Shown here in pieces: positions 36,621 through 47,100 of a stretch of DNA of 64,000 bases. Source of the stretch: Cognatundibacterium luofuense. Its GTDB lineage: Bacteria; Pseudomonadota; Gammaproteobacteria; Burkholderiales; Burkholderiaceae_D. The notes under the pieces are model-generated. The model had not been told where the DNA came from. It saw only the letters and a program-made list of their open reading frames with translations, and did not search any database. Where the stretch lies: NCBI RefSeq assembly GCF_018139685.1, contig NZ_JAGSPN010000019.1:1-64000 (forward strand). Reading direction: 5' to 3'. A program made the translations under genes and the position numbers. Position 1 is the stretch's first letter. Each line of letters begins with the position of its first letter.

Positions 36621-38938
36621 ACGACAACATGAATAAACCCGTGTTAGCTCAGCGTGTGCATGAATCGGCATGGGCGCATGTCAGCGGAACAGCCATTTAC
36701 ACCGACGATATTCCTGAGTTACACGGAACACTGCATGCGGCACTTGGACTGTCGCCGTATGCCCATGCGCGCCTCAGGCACATTGATCTGAGCAAAGTAA
36801 AAGCCAGTCCCGGTGTAATCGCTGTTTTTACCGCGGACGATATTCCCGGCGAGAACCAGTGCGGGCCAATTATTAAAGATGATCCGGTACTGGCCGACGG
36901 CGTACTGCAATACGCAGGTCAGCCTGTCTTTATTGTGGTTGCTGAAAGCCATGAACTGGCGCGCAAGGCGGCCCGGCTTGCCATTTTCGATGTTGAGGTA
37001 CTGCCGGCAAACCTGAATCCCCGGGAAGCAGCAGCACAGGGGCAACTGGTGATTCCACCCATGCATTTGCAGCGCGGAGATGCAGAAACCCGCCTGACAT
37101 CAGCACCGCATCGCATTCAGGGGCAATGGCAGGTTGGCGGGCAGGAACAGTTTTATCTGGAAGGGCAGATTGCCTATGCGTTACCGGGTGAATCCGGAAA
37201 TATGCAGGTTTATTGCTCCACCCAGCATCCCAGCGAAATGCAGCACGTGGTTGCGCATGCATTACATATCGGCAGCCATCAGGTACAAGTCGTTTGTCGC
37301 CGTATGGGTGGCGGATTTGGCGGAAAAGAATCACAGTCTGCGTTATGGGCGGCCTCTGCAGCAATTGCTGCGGCGCGCCTGAAACGACCAGTCAAACTGC
37401 GCGCTGACCGCGATGATGACATGCTGGTCACCGGCAAGCGTCATGACTTTTATTATGACTACGATGCCGGATTTGATGAAAACGGCCGCTTACTGGGCTT
37501 ATCTGTTCAAATGATCAGCCGCGCCGGCTTTTCTGCCGATCTCTCCGGCCCGGTCGCAACCCGCGCAGTCTGCCATCTGGATAATGCCTATTACCTGTCC
37601 GACGTCGATATCCGTGCGCTGTGTGCCAGAACCAATACGCAGTCGAATACTGCCTTCCGCGGCTTTGGCGGCCCTCAGGGCGCGCTGCTGATTGAATATC
37701 TGATGGACGATATTGCCCGACATCTCGGAAAAGATCCTTTCGATGTGCGGCGACATAACTTTTATGATCCTGATCCATCACAGGAACGCTGCGTCACCCA
37801 TTATGGTCAGCCAGTCGCAGATAATATTCTAAAACCGCTGTCCGAACAGTTGTATCAGAATGCGGATTATCAAACCCGAAAAGCGGCGATTCAGGCATTT
37901 AACCGCCAGAGCCCCGTACTGAAAAAAGGACTTGCGCTGACCCCGGTGAAATTCGGCATTGCGTTCAATGTCACTCATCTGAATCAGGCTGGCGGGCTGG
38001 TACATATTTATCTGGATGGCACGGTGCTGGTGAATCACGGTGGCACAGAAATGGGACAGGGTATTCACACCAAGATTCTGCAGGTGGTTGCCCACGAGCT
38101 CGGAATTAGCGCCGATAAAGTGCATATTGCCGCAACAGATACCGGCAAAATCGCCAACACTTCTGCAACCGCTGCATCAACTGGCACAGATCTGAATGGA
38201 AAAGCTGTACAGGACGCCGCAATTCAGTTGCGCAATCGTCTGACCGCGCTGGCTGCACAACTGTCCGGCAGTGCGGAAGCAGACGTGGTGTTTTCGGAGA
38301 ATGTTGTGAGTACTGGCAACTGGATGATGCCGTTCAGTGAACTCGTTCAGAAAGCTTACCTGCAACGAATTCAGCTCTGGTCCGACGGTTTCTATGCCAC
38401 TCCGGGGATACACTGGAATTCCGCAAAAATGCAGGGTAGCCCGTTCCAGTATTTTGCTTACGGTGCAGCATTGTCAGAAGTCATTGTCGACACACTGACC
38501 GGTGAATGGAAATTGCTGGCGGCAGATCTGCTGTACGATGCGGGGCAATCTCTGAACCCTGCGATTGATCAGGGACAGGTGGAAGGTGGCTTCATTCAGG
38601 GAATGGGATGGCTGACGATGGAAGAGCTGGTCTGGAATCAGGATGGCAAGCTAAGCACGCACGCGCCATCTACCTATAAAATTCCGGCTGTTTCCGATTG
38701 CCCGGCACGTTTTAACACCCACCTGTTCAATAATATCAATGCAGCAGAGACGATACACCGCTCAAAAGCGGTCGGTGAACCGCCGCTACTGCTGGCATTT
38801 TCCGTATTTTTTGCAATCAGAGATGCGATTGCCGGTATCAATCCGGGCTACAGAGGGAATGTTCCTTTGTCTGCACCGGCAACACCGGAAGCGATTCTGA
38901 ATGCAGTTCAAACTATGCAATCCACACTGACACAATGA
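36617..38938 (+). CDS. xdhB: Xanthine dehydrogenase large subunit (molybdopterin)
   Basis: 773 residues. It is the molybdenum-cofactor subunit that hydroxylates purines. Features are QVGGQEQFYLEGQ, GGGFGGKESQS, RGFGGPQGALLIE and GTEMGQGIHTK. The catalytic Glu lies in VGEPPLLLAFSVFFAIRDA. The start is ATG 36617, which overlaps the xdhA stop and has GGAG upstream; the open frame beyond it is overlap with xdhA. The maturation factor gene xdhC, often third in this operon, is absent, and guaD follows instead with a four-base overlap. Confidence 0.96.
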   Translation: MNDNMNKPVLAQRVHESAWAHVSGTAIYTDDIPELHGTLHAALGLSPYAHARLRHIDLSKVKASPGVIAVFTADDIPGENQCGPIIKDDPVLADGVLQYAGQPVFIVVAESHELARKAARLAIFDVEVLPANLNPREAAAQGQLVIPPMHLQRGDAETRLTSAPHRIQGQWQVGGQEQFYLEGQIAYALPGESGNMQVYCSTQHPSEMQHVVAHALHIGSHQVQVVCRRMGGGFGGKESQSALWAASAAIAAARLKRPVKLRADRDDDMLVTGKRHDFYYDYDAGFDENGRLLGLSVQMISRAGFSADLSGPVATRAVCHLDNAYYLSDVDIRALCARTNTQSNTAFRGFGGPQGALLIEYLMDDIARHLGKDPFDVRRHNFYDPDPSQERCVTHYGQPVADNILKPLSEQLYQNADYQTRKAAIQAFNRQSPVLKKGLALTPVKFGIAFNVTHLNQAGGLVHIYLDGTVLVNHGGTEMGQGIHTKILQVVAHELGISADKVHIAATDTGKIANTSATAASTGTDLNGKAVQDAAIQLRNRLTALAAQLSGSAEADVVFSENVVSTGNWMMPFSELVQKAYLQRIQLWSDGFYATPGIHWNSAKMQGSPFQYFAYGAALSEVIVDTLTGEWKLLAADLLYDAGQSLNPAIDQGQVEGGFIQGMGWLTMEELVWNQDGKLSTHAPSTYKIPAVSDCPARFNTHLFNNINAAETIHRSKAVGEPPLLLAFSVFFAIRDAIAGINPGYRGNVPLSAPATPEAILNAVQTMQSTLTQ

Positions 38939-40227
38939 TGAATGTTACTCAGGCCTTTCGCGGCAGTATTTTGTATTTCACCGGTGATCCGCAATGTGAT
39001 GATCAGGCCGTTGTCTGGCATGAAGATGGCTTGTTACTGTTGAATGGTGAAACGATTGTCGCCAGTGGTGCCTACGCCAGTCTGAGAGATAAGTTACCCG
39101 AACATATCAGCCTTACTGACTACAGTGGCAAACTGATTATGCCCGGGTTTGTTGATACCCATGTGCATTATCCGCAGACAGATATTATTGCATCGCCCGC
39201 AGAAGGATTATTACCCTGGCTGGAAACGTACACCTTCCCCGCAGAAAGTCAGTTTGGCGACCATGAATACGCACAGGAAGTAGCTGCATTTTTTCTCGAT
39301 GAGTTACTGAAAAACGGTACCACCACTGCAATGGTCTACAGTACGGTACACAAAGAATCTGCAGATGCGTTTTTTGGTATCAGTCACCAGCGTAATTTAC
39401 GTATGGTGACGGGCAAAGTATTAATGGACCGCAACTGCCCTGACTATCTGCAGGATACCGCTGAAAGCGGTGCACGTGACAGCGAAGATCTGATCAGAAA
39501 ATGGCATGGCAGGGGACGTCAGTTATACGCGCTGACGCCGCGTTTTGCACCTTGCTCAACAAACGAGCAACTTGGACTGACCGGTGAACTGGCACGTCAG
39601 TATCCGGATACCTTTATTCAAACCCATGTCGCAGAAAATAAAGATGAATGCGCATGGGCCCGCAGCCTGTTTCCGTCAGCACGCAGCTATCTGGATATTT
39701 ACGATCAGTTCGGGCTGATGCGTGAGCGTGCGATGTATGCACACTGTATCTGGCTGGATGAAACGGATACCCGGCGCATGGCCGAAACCGGCTCCGCCAT
39801 TTCGGTATGCCCGACATCAAATTTGTTTCTGGGCAGCGGACTATTTGATTTCAGCAGTGCAGAGCAGCATCAGGTCCGACTGAGTATAGCAACAGATGTT
39901 GGTGGGGGCACTTCATTTTCCATGCTGCAAACCATGAATGAAATGCATAAAGTGGCGCGCATGGGTGGATATCATCTGAATGCATTGCGCATGTTTTACT
40001 ATGCAACACTGGGCGGTGCAAAAGCCATGCAACTCGAACATCAGATCGGTACACTGCAAGCGGGTACCGAAGCAGATTTCATCGTTCTGAATCCGAAAGC
40101 GACACAATTACTCAGCCGCCGAACCGAAAATGCAGATTCATTGGAAGAAATGTTATTTGCAATTGCCATGCTGGGCGACGACCGGACGATTGAAGCCACT
40201 TACGCTGCCGGCATACGTCAGAAATAA
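38935..40227 (+). CDS. guaD: Guanine deaminase
   Basis: 430 residues, amidohydrolase fold. It hydrolyses guanine to xanthine and ammonia, feeding the xanthine dehydrogenase encoded just before it. Metal site GFVDTHVHYPQTD (His76, His78), substrate loop SPAEGLLPWLETYTFP, further ligands in TQTHVAENKDEC-type (here QTHVAENKDEC), AHCIWLDETD and the catalytic Asp in IATDVGGGTSFSM. The two start codons ATGATG overlap the xdhB stop, so it is coupled to the operon. A terminator lies 33 bp downstream. Confidence 0.96.
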   Translation: MMNVTQAFRGSILYFTGDPQCDDQAVVWHEDGLLLLNGETIVASGAYASLRDKLPEHISLTDYSGKLIMPGFVDTHVHYPQTDIIASPAEGLLPWLETYTFPAESQFGDHEYAQEVAAFFLDELLKNGTTTAMVYSTVHKESADAFFGISHQRNLRMVTGKVLMDRNCPDYLQDTAESGARDSEDLIRKWHGRGRQLYALTPRFAPCSTNEQLGLTGELARQYPDTFIQTHVAENKDECAWARSLFPSARSYLDIYDQFGLMRERAMYAHCIWLDETDTRRMAETGSAISVCPTSNLFLGSGLFDFSSAEQHQVRLSIATDVGGGTSFSMLQTMNEMHKVARMGGYHLNALRMFYYATLGGAKAMQLEHQIGTLQAGTEADFIVLNPKATQLLSRRTENADSLEEMLFAIAMLGDDRTIEATYAAGIRQK

Positions 40228-40258
40228 ACTCAGAAAATAATTATTCTGATTAATAAAT

Positions 40259-40294
40259 AAAAAGGCTGCATCATTTCTGATGCAACCTTTTATT
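40259..40294. terminator. Bidirectional terminator between guaD and TonB receptor
   Basis: Stem AAAGGCTGCATCA/TGATGCAACCTTT with one mismatch, with A run and T run on opposite sides. Shared by the convergent genes. Confidence 0.85.
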
Positions 40295-40314
40295 ATTTCA
40301 GATCAAAATTCTGA

Positions 40315-43128
40315 TCAGAAACGGTAGTTACCAGTCAGATAAATCTGACGGCCAAGCGCACTGGCGTATCGTGCATCATAGCCAATCTGATTACCGCCAC
40401 CTTGCGTACGAATTGAGAATGGAGGATCGACATTGAACATATTTTTGACCCCAGCAGTCAGTGTCAGTGCTTTGTTAAACTGGTAGCGAGTCTGCCAGTC
40501 AAATGTGATGAACGGGCTCACATCGCGCTGGATTTTAACGTCGTTGCCATATGTTCCATCCGGGTTCATTTCTTTAACCCAGTTTTCCATATCGTGATAG
40601 CCAGATTTGTAGTTCATCGCCAGTGTGTGACTGAACTGACCATTTTGCTTCCAGGTTGTTGCCAGTCTGGAAATGATACGGAACACAACATTGTTATATG
40701 AATCAAAACGACCTACAGAACTCTCAAGTGTCTGACCAGGCAATGCATAGTCAGAATTCAGCATGTAAGTACCTGTCCAGTTGACAGTGAATTCACCAAT
40801 ACCTGTTTTCGCTTTATAGCTGTGATCCCAGTCCAGACCTTTATTGTAAGATTCAGCCAGGTTTTGAGTAGGCAGTAAGACTGCAATTTTCTTACGGCCA
40901 CTGTTTTGGTCATCAATTACCTGAATCAGACTGCTGTATCGGGAAGGATCACCAAATACCATTGTTTCCGGCAAATCTGCCAACTGGTCTTTAATCTTCA
41001 CCATCCACAGATCCATACCAAGCGACAGGCTGGATGTTGGCTCAACACGAAGCCCCAGAGTATATTGAGTCGACTTTTCTGGTTTCAGTGCATTCGCGCC
41101 GGTCAGCGCATTACCGCCAGACAACAGATCATACTGTGTTCGGCCTTTACAATATTGCGCACGCGGATCTGGTGCCTGAACAGGACATGGGTAAGCACCG
41201 GAAGTTACACCGTTATACTTCACCGGATCGGCGATACTGGTCATAGGCGCTACCTTAAAACCGGTTGCATAAGAGCCACGCAGCATCAGTGCATCAACAG
41301 GACGATAGGAAGCACCAATTTTATAGGTTGCTTTTGATTGCGCTTCACCTTGCTCCGCCGTACCAATCAGCTTCTTAGTTGCGTCAAAGACCGAATTATT
41401 GGTTACAGCAGAATAGCTGTCGTACCGTGCCGAAGTTGTAATATCCAGATTTTTTAAGACCGGAATAAATAATTCACCGAAAGTACCCCAGTTTTTACGC
41501 GATGCATCCGCTGGCAATGCACCGGCAGAGTCGCCTAAAGGTGAATCAGTGAAATCAGGCTGCTGCGGATTTTTGCCCTGATGAATTGCACTAGGGGCAT
41601 AGACATAAGTCTGACGGCTAAAGTCAGCACCTGCACCAAATTGTACTGAACCAGCATTAACTTTGAACAATTCGCCGGAACCGCGTACGCTGACTGTGTC
41701 CAGTTTTACCTTAGTGACATCTTCAGTTTCATGTAAAACTGCCGGTGCCAGAATTGCAGATGAACTACCTGCGGCGGCAAACGGATCAAATGCTTTCGCT
41801 GCCAACAATGCGTTGTAGCGAACCTTGCTCATAAAACCACCAGCGTATTCAGAAGTATTTTTATTTTCTGAATGTACATATGAAACCGTGTAGTCAATAT
41901 TACGGAATGATCCGTTGACGCCAATTGCGATGTGACGAGAGTCTGCAATATAGTTTCTGGTACGGCCTCCCGCATCCACGAAACGCATATTCATGCCAGC
42001 ATCGGCAATATCTTCTGGTTTCAGGTTGTACTGAGCAAGGTATGGCAACACATTATTTTTGTACAGATCGCTATTCATATCCATACCGATAAACTGTGCT
42101 GCCGGCGCATAACGTGCCTTCATGTTATATCGTGATGCAACAGCTTCTGCAAACAGTGTCGTATCTTCGTTTAATTTATAGTTCAGGGAACCAAAAAAAC
42201 TGTCACGTTTTGAGGATGGTTGCAGCATTACTGTGCCGGCATAATCGAACCAGCAAGACTCTGTAGAAGCATCCTTTACTAAAAAGGTGTTGGGGCCGCA
42301 TTTTTTTTCGCGTGCATAATTTGGTGAAAATTCGAAATAACCACCATTTTTCAAATCCAAGCCTACAGATGCAGGGCTGGTATTGATTGCACCCTGGTAC
42401 ATAGAGTGCAATTTCCCATTATGCATAAACTTCGCCAGACCCGTTTTCCCGAACGCGCGCTGAGATGCATTCAACTCTTTTACTTCGTCATGCGCATAGG
42501 ACAGCAAAACGTTATAGCCGTTTTCTTCCAGATTACCAAAACCTTTGGAGATAGAAGCGTTATAGCTTTGACCACCGCCTTGCGTCGTACCATTGTAAGT
42601 TGCATCGATCACGGCATCGGTTTGATTTTTCTTCAGGACAAAGTTCACCACACCTGCGATGGCGTCAGAACCATACAAAGCAGAAGCACCGTCTGTCAGT
42701 ACTTCAACACGCTCCACTGCAGACATCGGAATGCTCGCCAGATTCACACTGCTACCAGAACCGAAAGGTGCCATACGACGACCATTCAGCAATACCAGCG
42801 TATAGCTTTCACCGATTCCATGCACCGATGCTGTCTGTACACCACCACCACTACCATTTACCGATGAAGAGGAGGCTGTAAAACCCTGCATTGCTGGCAA
42901 GTTCTGAATCAGGTCCTCAACGGTTTTTGCGCCTGTTTTCTGGATTTCTGCATTGCTCAGGGTTTGCACCGGCAACGCACCTTCTTTAGCGATACGCTTA
43001 ATTGAGGAGCCCAGAATTTCTACTTTCTGCACTTCTTCTCCATAGGCTACTGTACTGGTCAGACCAGTAACCAATAAACCACTAGCGCACAAAACGCGCA
43101 CAGTCTTAGCTAACTTCTTTTCGATCAT
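40315..43128 (-). CDS. TonB-dependent outer-membrane receptor (first)
   Basis: 937 residues. Signal peptide ends near AYGEE. The plug domain has VEILGSSIKRI, ALPVQTLSNAEIQKTGAKTVEDLIQNLPAM and the LNGRRMAPFGSGSSVNLASIPMSAVERVEVLTDGASALYGSDAIAGVVNFVLKK block. A 22-strand barrel ends in an aromatic-terminated strand (QIYLTGNYRF). It lacks an N-terminal signalling or carboxypeptidase-like domain. It imports an unknown large substrate (peptides, glycans or siderophores) in this receptor class. CCGGAG precedes the ATG. It is convergent with guaD and has an upstream module shared with the second receptor. Confidence 0.93.
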   Translation of the reverse strand: MIEKKLAKTVRVLCASGLLVTGLTSTVAYGEEVQKVEILGSSIKRIAKEGALPVQTLSNAEIQKTGAKTVEDLIQNLPAMQGFTASSSSVNGSGGGVQTASVHGIGESYTLVLLNGRRMAPFGSGSSVNLASIPMSAVERVEVLTDGASALYGSDAIAGVVNFVLKKNQTDAVIDATYNGTTQGGGQSYNASISKGFGNLEENGYNVLLSYAHDEVKELNASQRAFGKTGLAKFMHNGKLHSMYQGAINTSPASVGLDLKNGGYFEFSPNYAREKKCGPNTFLVKDASTESCWFDYAGTVMLQPSSKRDSFFGSLNYKLNEDTTLFAEAVASRYNMKARYAPAAQFIGMDMNSDLYKNNVLPYLAQYNLKPEDIADAGMNMRFVDAGGRTRNYIADSRHIAIGVNGSFRNIDYTVSYVHSENKNTSEYAGGFMSKVRYNALLAAKAFDPFAAAGSSSAILAPAVLHETEDVTKVKLDTVSVRGSGELFKVNAGSVQFGAGADFSRQTYVYAPSAIHQGKNPQQPDFTDSPLGDSAGALPADASRKNWGTFGELFIPVLKNLDITTSARYDSYSAVTNNSVFDATKKLIGTAEQGEAQSKATYKIGASYRPVDALMLRGSYATGFKVAPMTSIADPVKYNGVTSGAYPCPVQAPDPRAQYCKGRTQYDLLSGGNALTGANALKPEKSTQYTLGLRVEPTSSLSLGMDLWMVKIKDQLADLPETMVFGDPSRYSSLIQVIDDQNSGRKKIAVLLPTQNLAESYNKGLDWDHSYKAKTGIGEFTVNWTGTYMLNSDYALPGQTLESSVGRFDSYNNVVFRIISRLATTWKQNGQFSHTLAMNYKSGYHDMENWVKEMNPDGTYGNDVKIQRDVSPFITFDWQTRYQFNKALTLTAGVKNMFNVDPPFSIRTQGGGNQIGYDARYASALGRQIYLTGNYRF

Positions 43129-44030
43129 TACTTATCTCCGGATTAGGTCATGTGACAGCTGCAAGATCTGCCACTAATTTCCACAATATATATTTTCAAT
43201 ATATTTGCAAGATATTTATGAGATCATCCGATTAGCATTTGTGTCAATATGTAAATTTTAAGATCCGCTTAAATACAACGGTTTTACGGCTTATTGAGCC
43301 TTTACTGTTGATCGATATAACTTCCTACCCCAGATATAGGCACTGAAGATTGCCAAAAACTCGCGGATCTTTAGCAAGAAGAAAGACGATCAAACTTCTG
43401 ATTAAATACAGAGAATCAGTGAGAACTACAAAAATCCGACTGTCGCCCTACGGAGAACATGAAAGAAAATGGGGATACAGCAGGCTTACAGTCACTGTGA
43501 GGATGATGAAAAAGATGCAAAATTTCGATTTAGGTGCAGTAGTAACCTAACTCTCCAGAAGATGCGAACGTAAATCCATTGGGGGTGTTTGCATCTAATA
43601 AACAAGAAGATTTATCACGGGCCATTTGAATAAAAATCAAATTAATCAGCACTTTCCCGAAAAGTGTACTGACCAAATAGGCAACCAAAAGCTACGCCAT
43701 CGGCTTCCAAAAAATTCAAAAAATCGCTACCTATCGCACTGAGCGTGTCAAACCACCGAGTAAAACGTCTACTCAGATTTTGCATTATCCTCGAGCAGAC
43801 CTTATCGCGTTAAGGTCAAAATAATGGTTCCCCTGCTTCCGAAGCAATATAAACTTTGTCGATGCGACCACTTTTCTGTGAGGTGGTGACGGCCCACCTG
43901 GTATCGCGTTGCTTAATAACCTGAATCAAGAAAGATAATACCGCGTCTACTATTGCATCATAATCGTAGAAAGCGAAACGGATTTTTACGTCCCAACACA
44001 AGGGTTCATCACCTATTTCAGCTAGAAAAC
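43129..44030. other. Long intergenic region between two TonB receptors
   Basis: About 900 bp without a well-supported gene. Near the left end are the leader and promoter of the first receptor with the shared module (43241-43279). The middle (43340-43810) is irregular, with several stop codons in each frame and different composition from flanking genes; it may be decayed coding DNA. A weak minus-strand frame covers 43816-44106 but runs through the terminator hairpin. Confidence 0.45.
43241..43279 (-). promoter_or_regulatory. Shared upstream module of TonB receptor 1
   Basis: Read on the minus strand: GTTGTATTTAAG, 19 bases, then ATTGACAC. The same two blocks with one more base between them occur before the second receptor. 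TTGACA resembles a -35 hexamer. The GTTGTATTTAAG block could be an activator site. Located 113-151 bp before the start codon. Confidence 0.45.
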
Positions 44031-44063
44031 AAAAAGCCCCGCGTAGAAACACGGGGCTTTTTT
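44031..44063 (-). terminator. Terminator after TonB receptor 2
   Basis: Stem AAAGCCCCG/CGGGGCTTT with a ten-base loop; T run on the minus strand. Lies 59 bp past the receptor stop. Confidence 0.88.
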
Positions 44064-44121
44064 CAAGTTCAGGCAAGAGCAACAACATATTGCCGCTCTT
44101 ACCCAATTTCGCTCTGATGGA

Positions 44122-47100
44122 TCAGAACTTGTGGTGATACTCAATGCGCAGTTTAGCCGAGCGTGGTGCAGCATACGCACGAACACGGTTGTAGCTCGCC
44201 TGGAGTGAGCCATCGCCACCGTCGAACTCTTCTTCACGTGTCAACTGAACCTGATTGTTGGTAACGTTGTAAACATCCAAACCAACAACCAGTCCTTTAG
44301 CAAACTGAGGTTTGTAGGTCAGGCTAAGGTCCAGACGTTTTTCCCATGGCATGCGACCCAGCGAACCACGTGGATTAGCCTTGCCATCACACCAGCCAAA
44401 ATAAGAATTACCGTAACCAGTACCGCCGTAATCAGCACCCCATGGGCTCTTCAGGCCTTGCTCCGCATCCCCATCGGTACCAATACAAGATTTCGGACGA
44501 CCAGATTGCAGCAGCAGGTTAGCACCCAATGTCCACTCACTGTTGAACTCATAGAAACCAAATGCCTTGATCTGATGTGTACGATCGTTTGGTAACAAGC
44601 CGTTAGCAAAGGTCATGAATTCCGGGAAATCCCACAGTGCTGTCGTACCAACGTCAGTTTGACCGGTATCCGAATTAGTCTGGCCTTCCATGTTACCCTT
44701 GGAGCGAGACCAAGTGTAATTCACTTTGCCATACCAATGATTGCGGAAAGGATGCTCTGCAAACAGGTCGACTGCTGTATACGTACGCTCTACTTTCGGG
44801 AAACCCATTTCTTTAGCTGTGAATGTGACCCAGCGACCCTGTCCAGGAATCACAGCACCGGTTGCATCATGACCATCCACCCAGATTGTGGCATCTTCCC
44901 CCGGATTGAAAATAAAGCATGGGCCGTAGTAACCACCATTAGCAGGAGTCTCACCACCCATAAACAGCTGAGGTAAACCCACTCGCTTGGAATAAGCCAT
45001 TATTCCACGCATGTCGCAATTATCGTCGATACCTGCGCCGAGTTTGCGATAAGTTAGTTTTGCCCCCAGATTCAGACTTGGACTCATAGCGCGCTCAAAG
45101 CCCAGAGTAATTTCATCCTGGAAGTTTGGTTTCAGGTTTTTTGAAGCAACAGAACGCGGATCTTTCGCCTGATTGAATTCACCGTCCGGAGATGCTGGCG
45201 TATTAATAGGATTCAAGCCAGTTGGCTGGCCTTTATTGTCAATACCAGTGTAAGTGAAATCCTGACGAAGATAAGTAGAGCGGCTGGCAGCACGAGCAGC
45301 TACCTGTGTTGGCAACTGCAGGTAATAGCGACCGAGGCTACCGAATACCTTCATAGAAGAATCGCCATTCACATTCCAGGAAGCCGCCAGTCGTGGCGCC
45401 AGCTGATTTTTCATGTCGATGAACTTCTCACCATCACCATTCGAGTTGCTGTACTGATCATTACGCAAACCGCCAACAATCAGCAAATCTTTGGTTGCCT
45501 GCCAACGGTCTTCGATATACTGCGCCGATTGAGAAGATTTTGCATTTGTAATACTGCTGAATTCAAATTTTTGAACATAATATCCCTGTGGACCAAATCC
45601 GCCAAAGTTACCAACGACGCCCAAACGGCTATTAGACAAAGCTACGGGACTAAACTCTTGGCCGATCGGCACTTTTTTGTACGCCCAGTTGCCACCACCA
45701 GCGCGGAATACCCCTGCGTTCATTGCTTCGAGTTCGTTTTTGTCCAGACCACCACGGATCGTGTGGTCACCGAGCTTGTATTCCAGATCGAAACGGAAGG
45801 ATTTAACAGTATCGTCGCCGGGTTTGGTAATATTTCCCGAGTATTTCTGATAATTTGTGTACAAACTCTTATCAAGAGTAGGTACGCGCGTCGACGGTGA
45901 AGAAGTGATCGACAGCAATGGCGCATTCACGTCGTAATCCTGATAGGACACATCGCGTTTAGCTTTTAGTACGCCATACAATGTGGTCAGCGTCAGGTTG
46001 TCGGTCAGCTGGCCAATGTATTTGAGCGCATTTGAACTGGATCCGGTCGAACCTGCGTTTTTCTGGTCGATTTGATTGTATAAAACGTTGTTGTGAGTGA
46101 GTGTCTTATCATCAAAACCAAAACGCTGAATGCGCTCTTTAGTATTATCACCCAGCGAGGTCAGCTCCAGACGATGATCATCAGTCAGATTCCAGTCGAA
46201 TTTGGCCAGATAACGGATATTGTCACCGCGCGTATTGAACCAACCATCACGGCTCAGAGTTGTACTGTCCGTGTTATCGGGGCGCTCGTAGTCCGTTACT
46301 GTGCGATCAACCGCGACAAACATGAACAACTTATCCTTAATCAATGGACCGCCTACGTAGGCACCATATTGCTGCTCATCGACTGTGGATACACTCAGCT
46401 TACGATACAAAGTGCCATCAGTTTTTACGTTATTAGGATTGCCTGTCTTGTCGTAATAAATATCTAATGGCGTAGCACGCAAAGCGTTCGGTGACACGCT
46501 GTAGGTTGCTCCGGCTTCCCAGTTATTCGTACCGCTCTTGGTGGTTACGTTCATAACACCACCAATCGAACGTCCGAATTCGGCACCAAAGCCACCAGTG
46601 ATCACGGAGACCTGTGCAATTGCGCCGAATGGCAACTGTGACGAACCCAGTTGGGTAAGCGGATTAGTTACTGGTAAGCCATTGATGTAAAACGAGTTTT
46701 CAGACACGCCACCACCACCGAAACTGGTTGCGTTACCGTAGGCTGAATCGCCACGTGTGGTATTCGGAGCCAGCAATGCGACCGAGCTGAGGTCTGTTTT
46801 TACTGGCATTCTGGCCAGCTCTTTGGCACTGAACACGGCGCCGTTGTTAGTGTTAGATACATCAATACGTGTACGTGCAGCTGTCACCTGAACAGTTTGT
46901 GCTGCTGCCGCAAATGATACGTTAACACCCTGACCAGCAATGACATCGGTTTCGTCCGTACGATCAACATTTCCATTACGAACCAGTTGTACTTTATAGT
47001 GGCCAATCGGCAATGCGGTAGCCTGGTAGCGACCCGATGCATCCGGGGTCACTGTTCGCTTGGCACCAGTCTCGGTATTTAAGATAACGACCGATGCACC

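Noticed and set aside
43350-43550. 66-codon basic plus-strand frame
   Set aside because: Lys/Arg-rich, no ribosome site and no recognisable pattern. Treated as chance in irregular DNA.
43816-44106. 96-codon minus-strand frame between the TonB receptors
   Set aside because: Its first part runs through the terminator hairpin of receptor 2 and it has no ribosome site. Its last 60 or so codons read like protein, so it may be a remnant, but not a supported gene.
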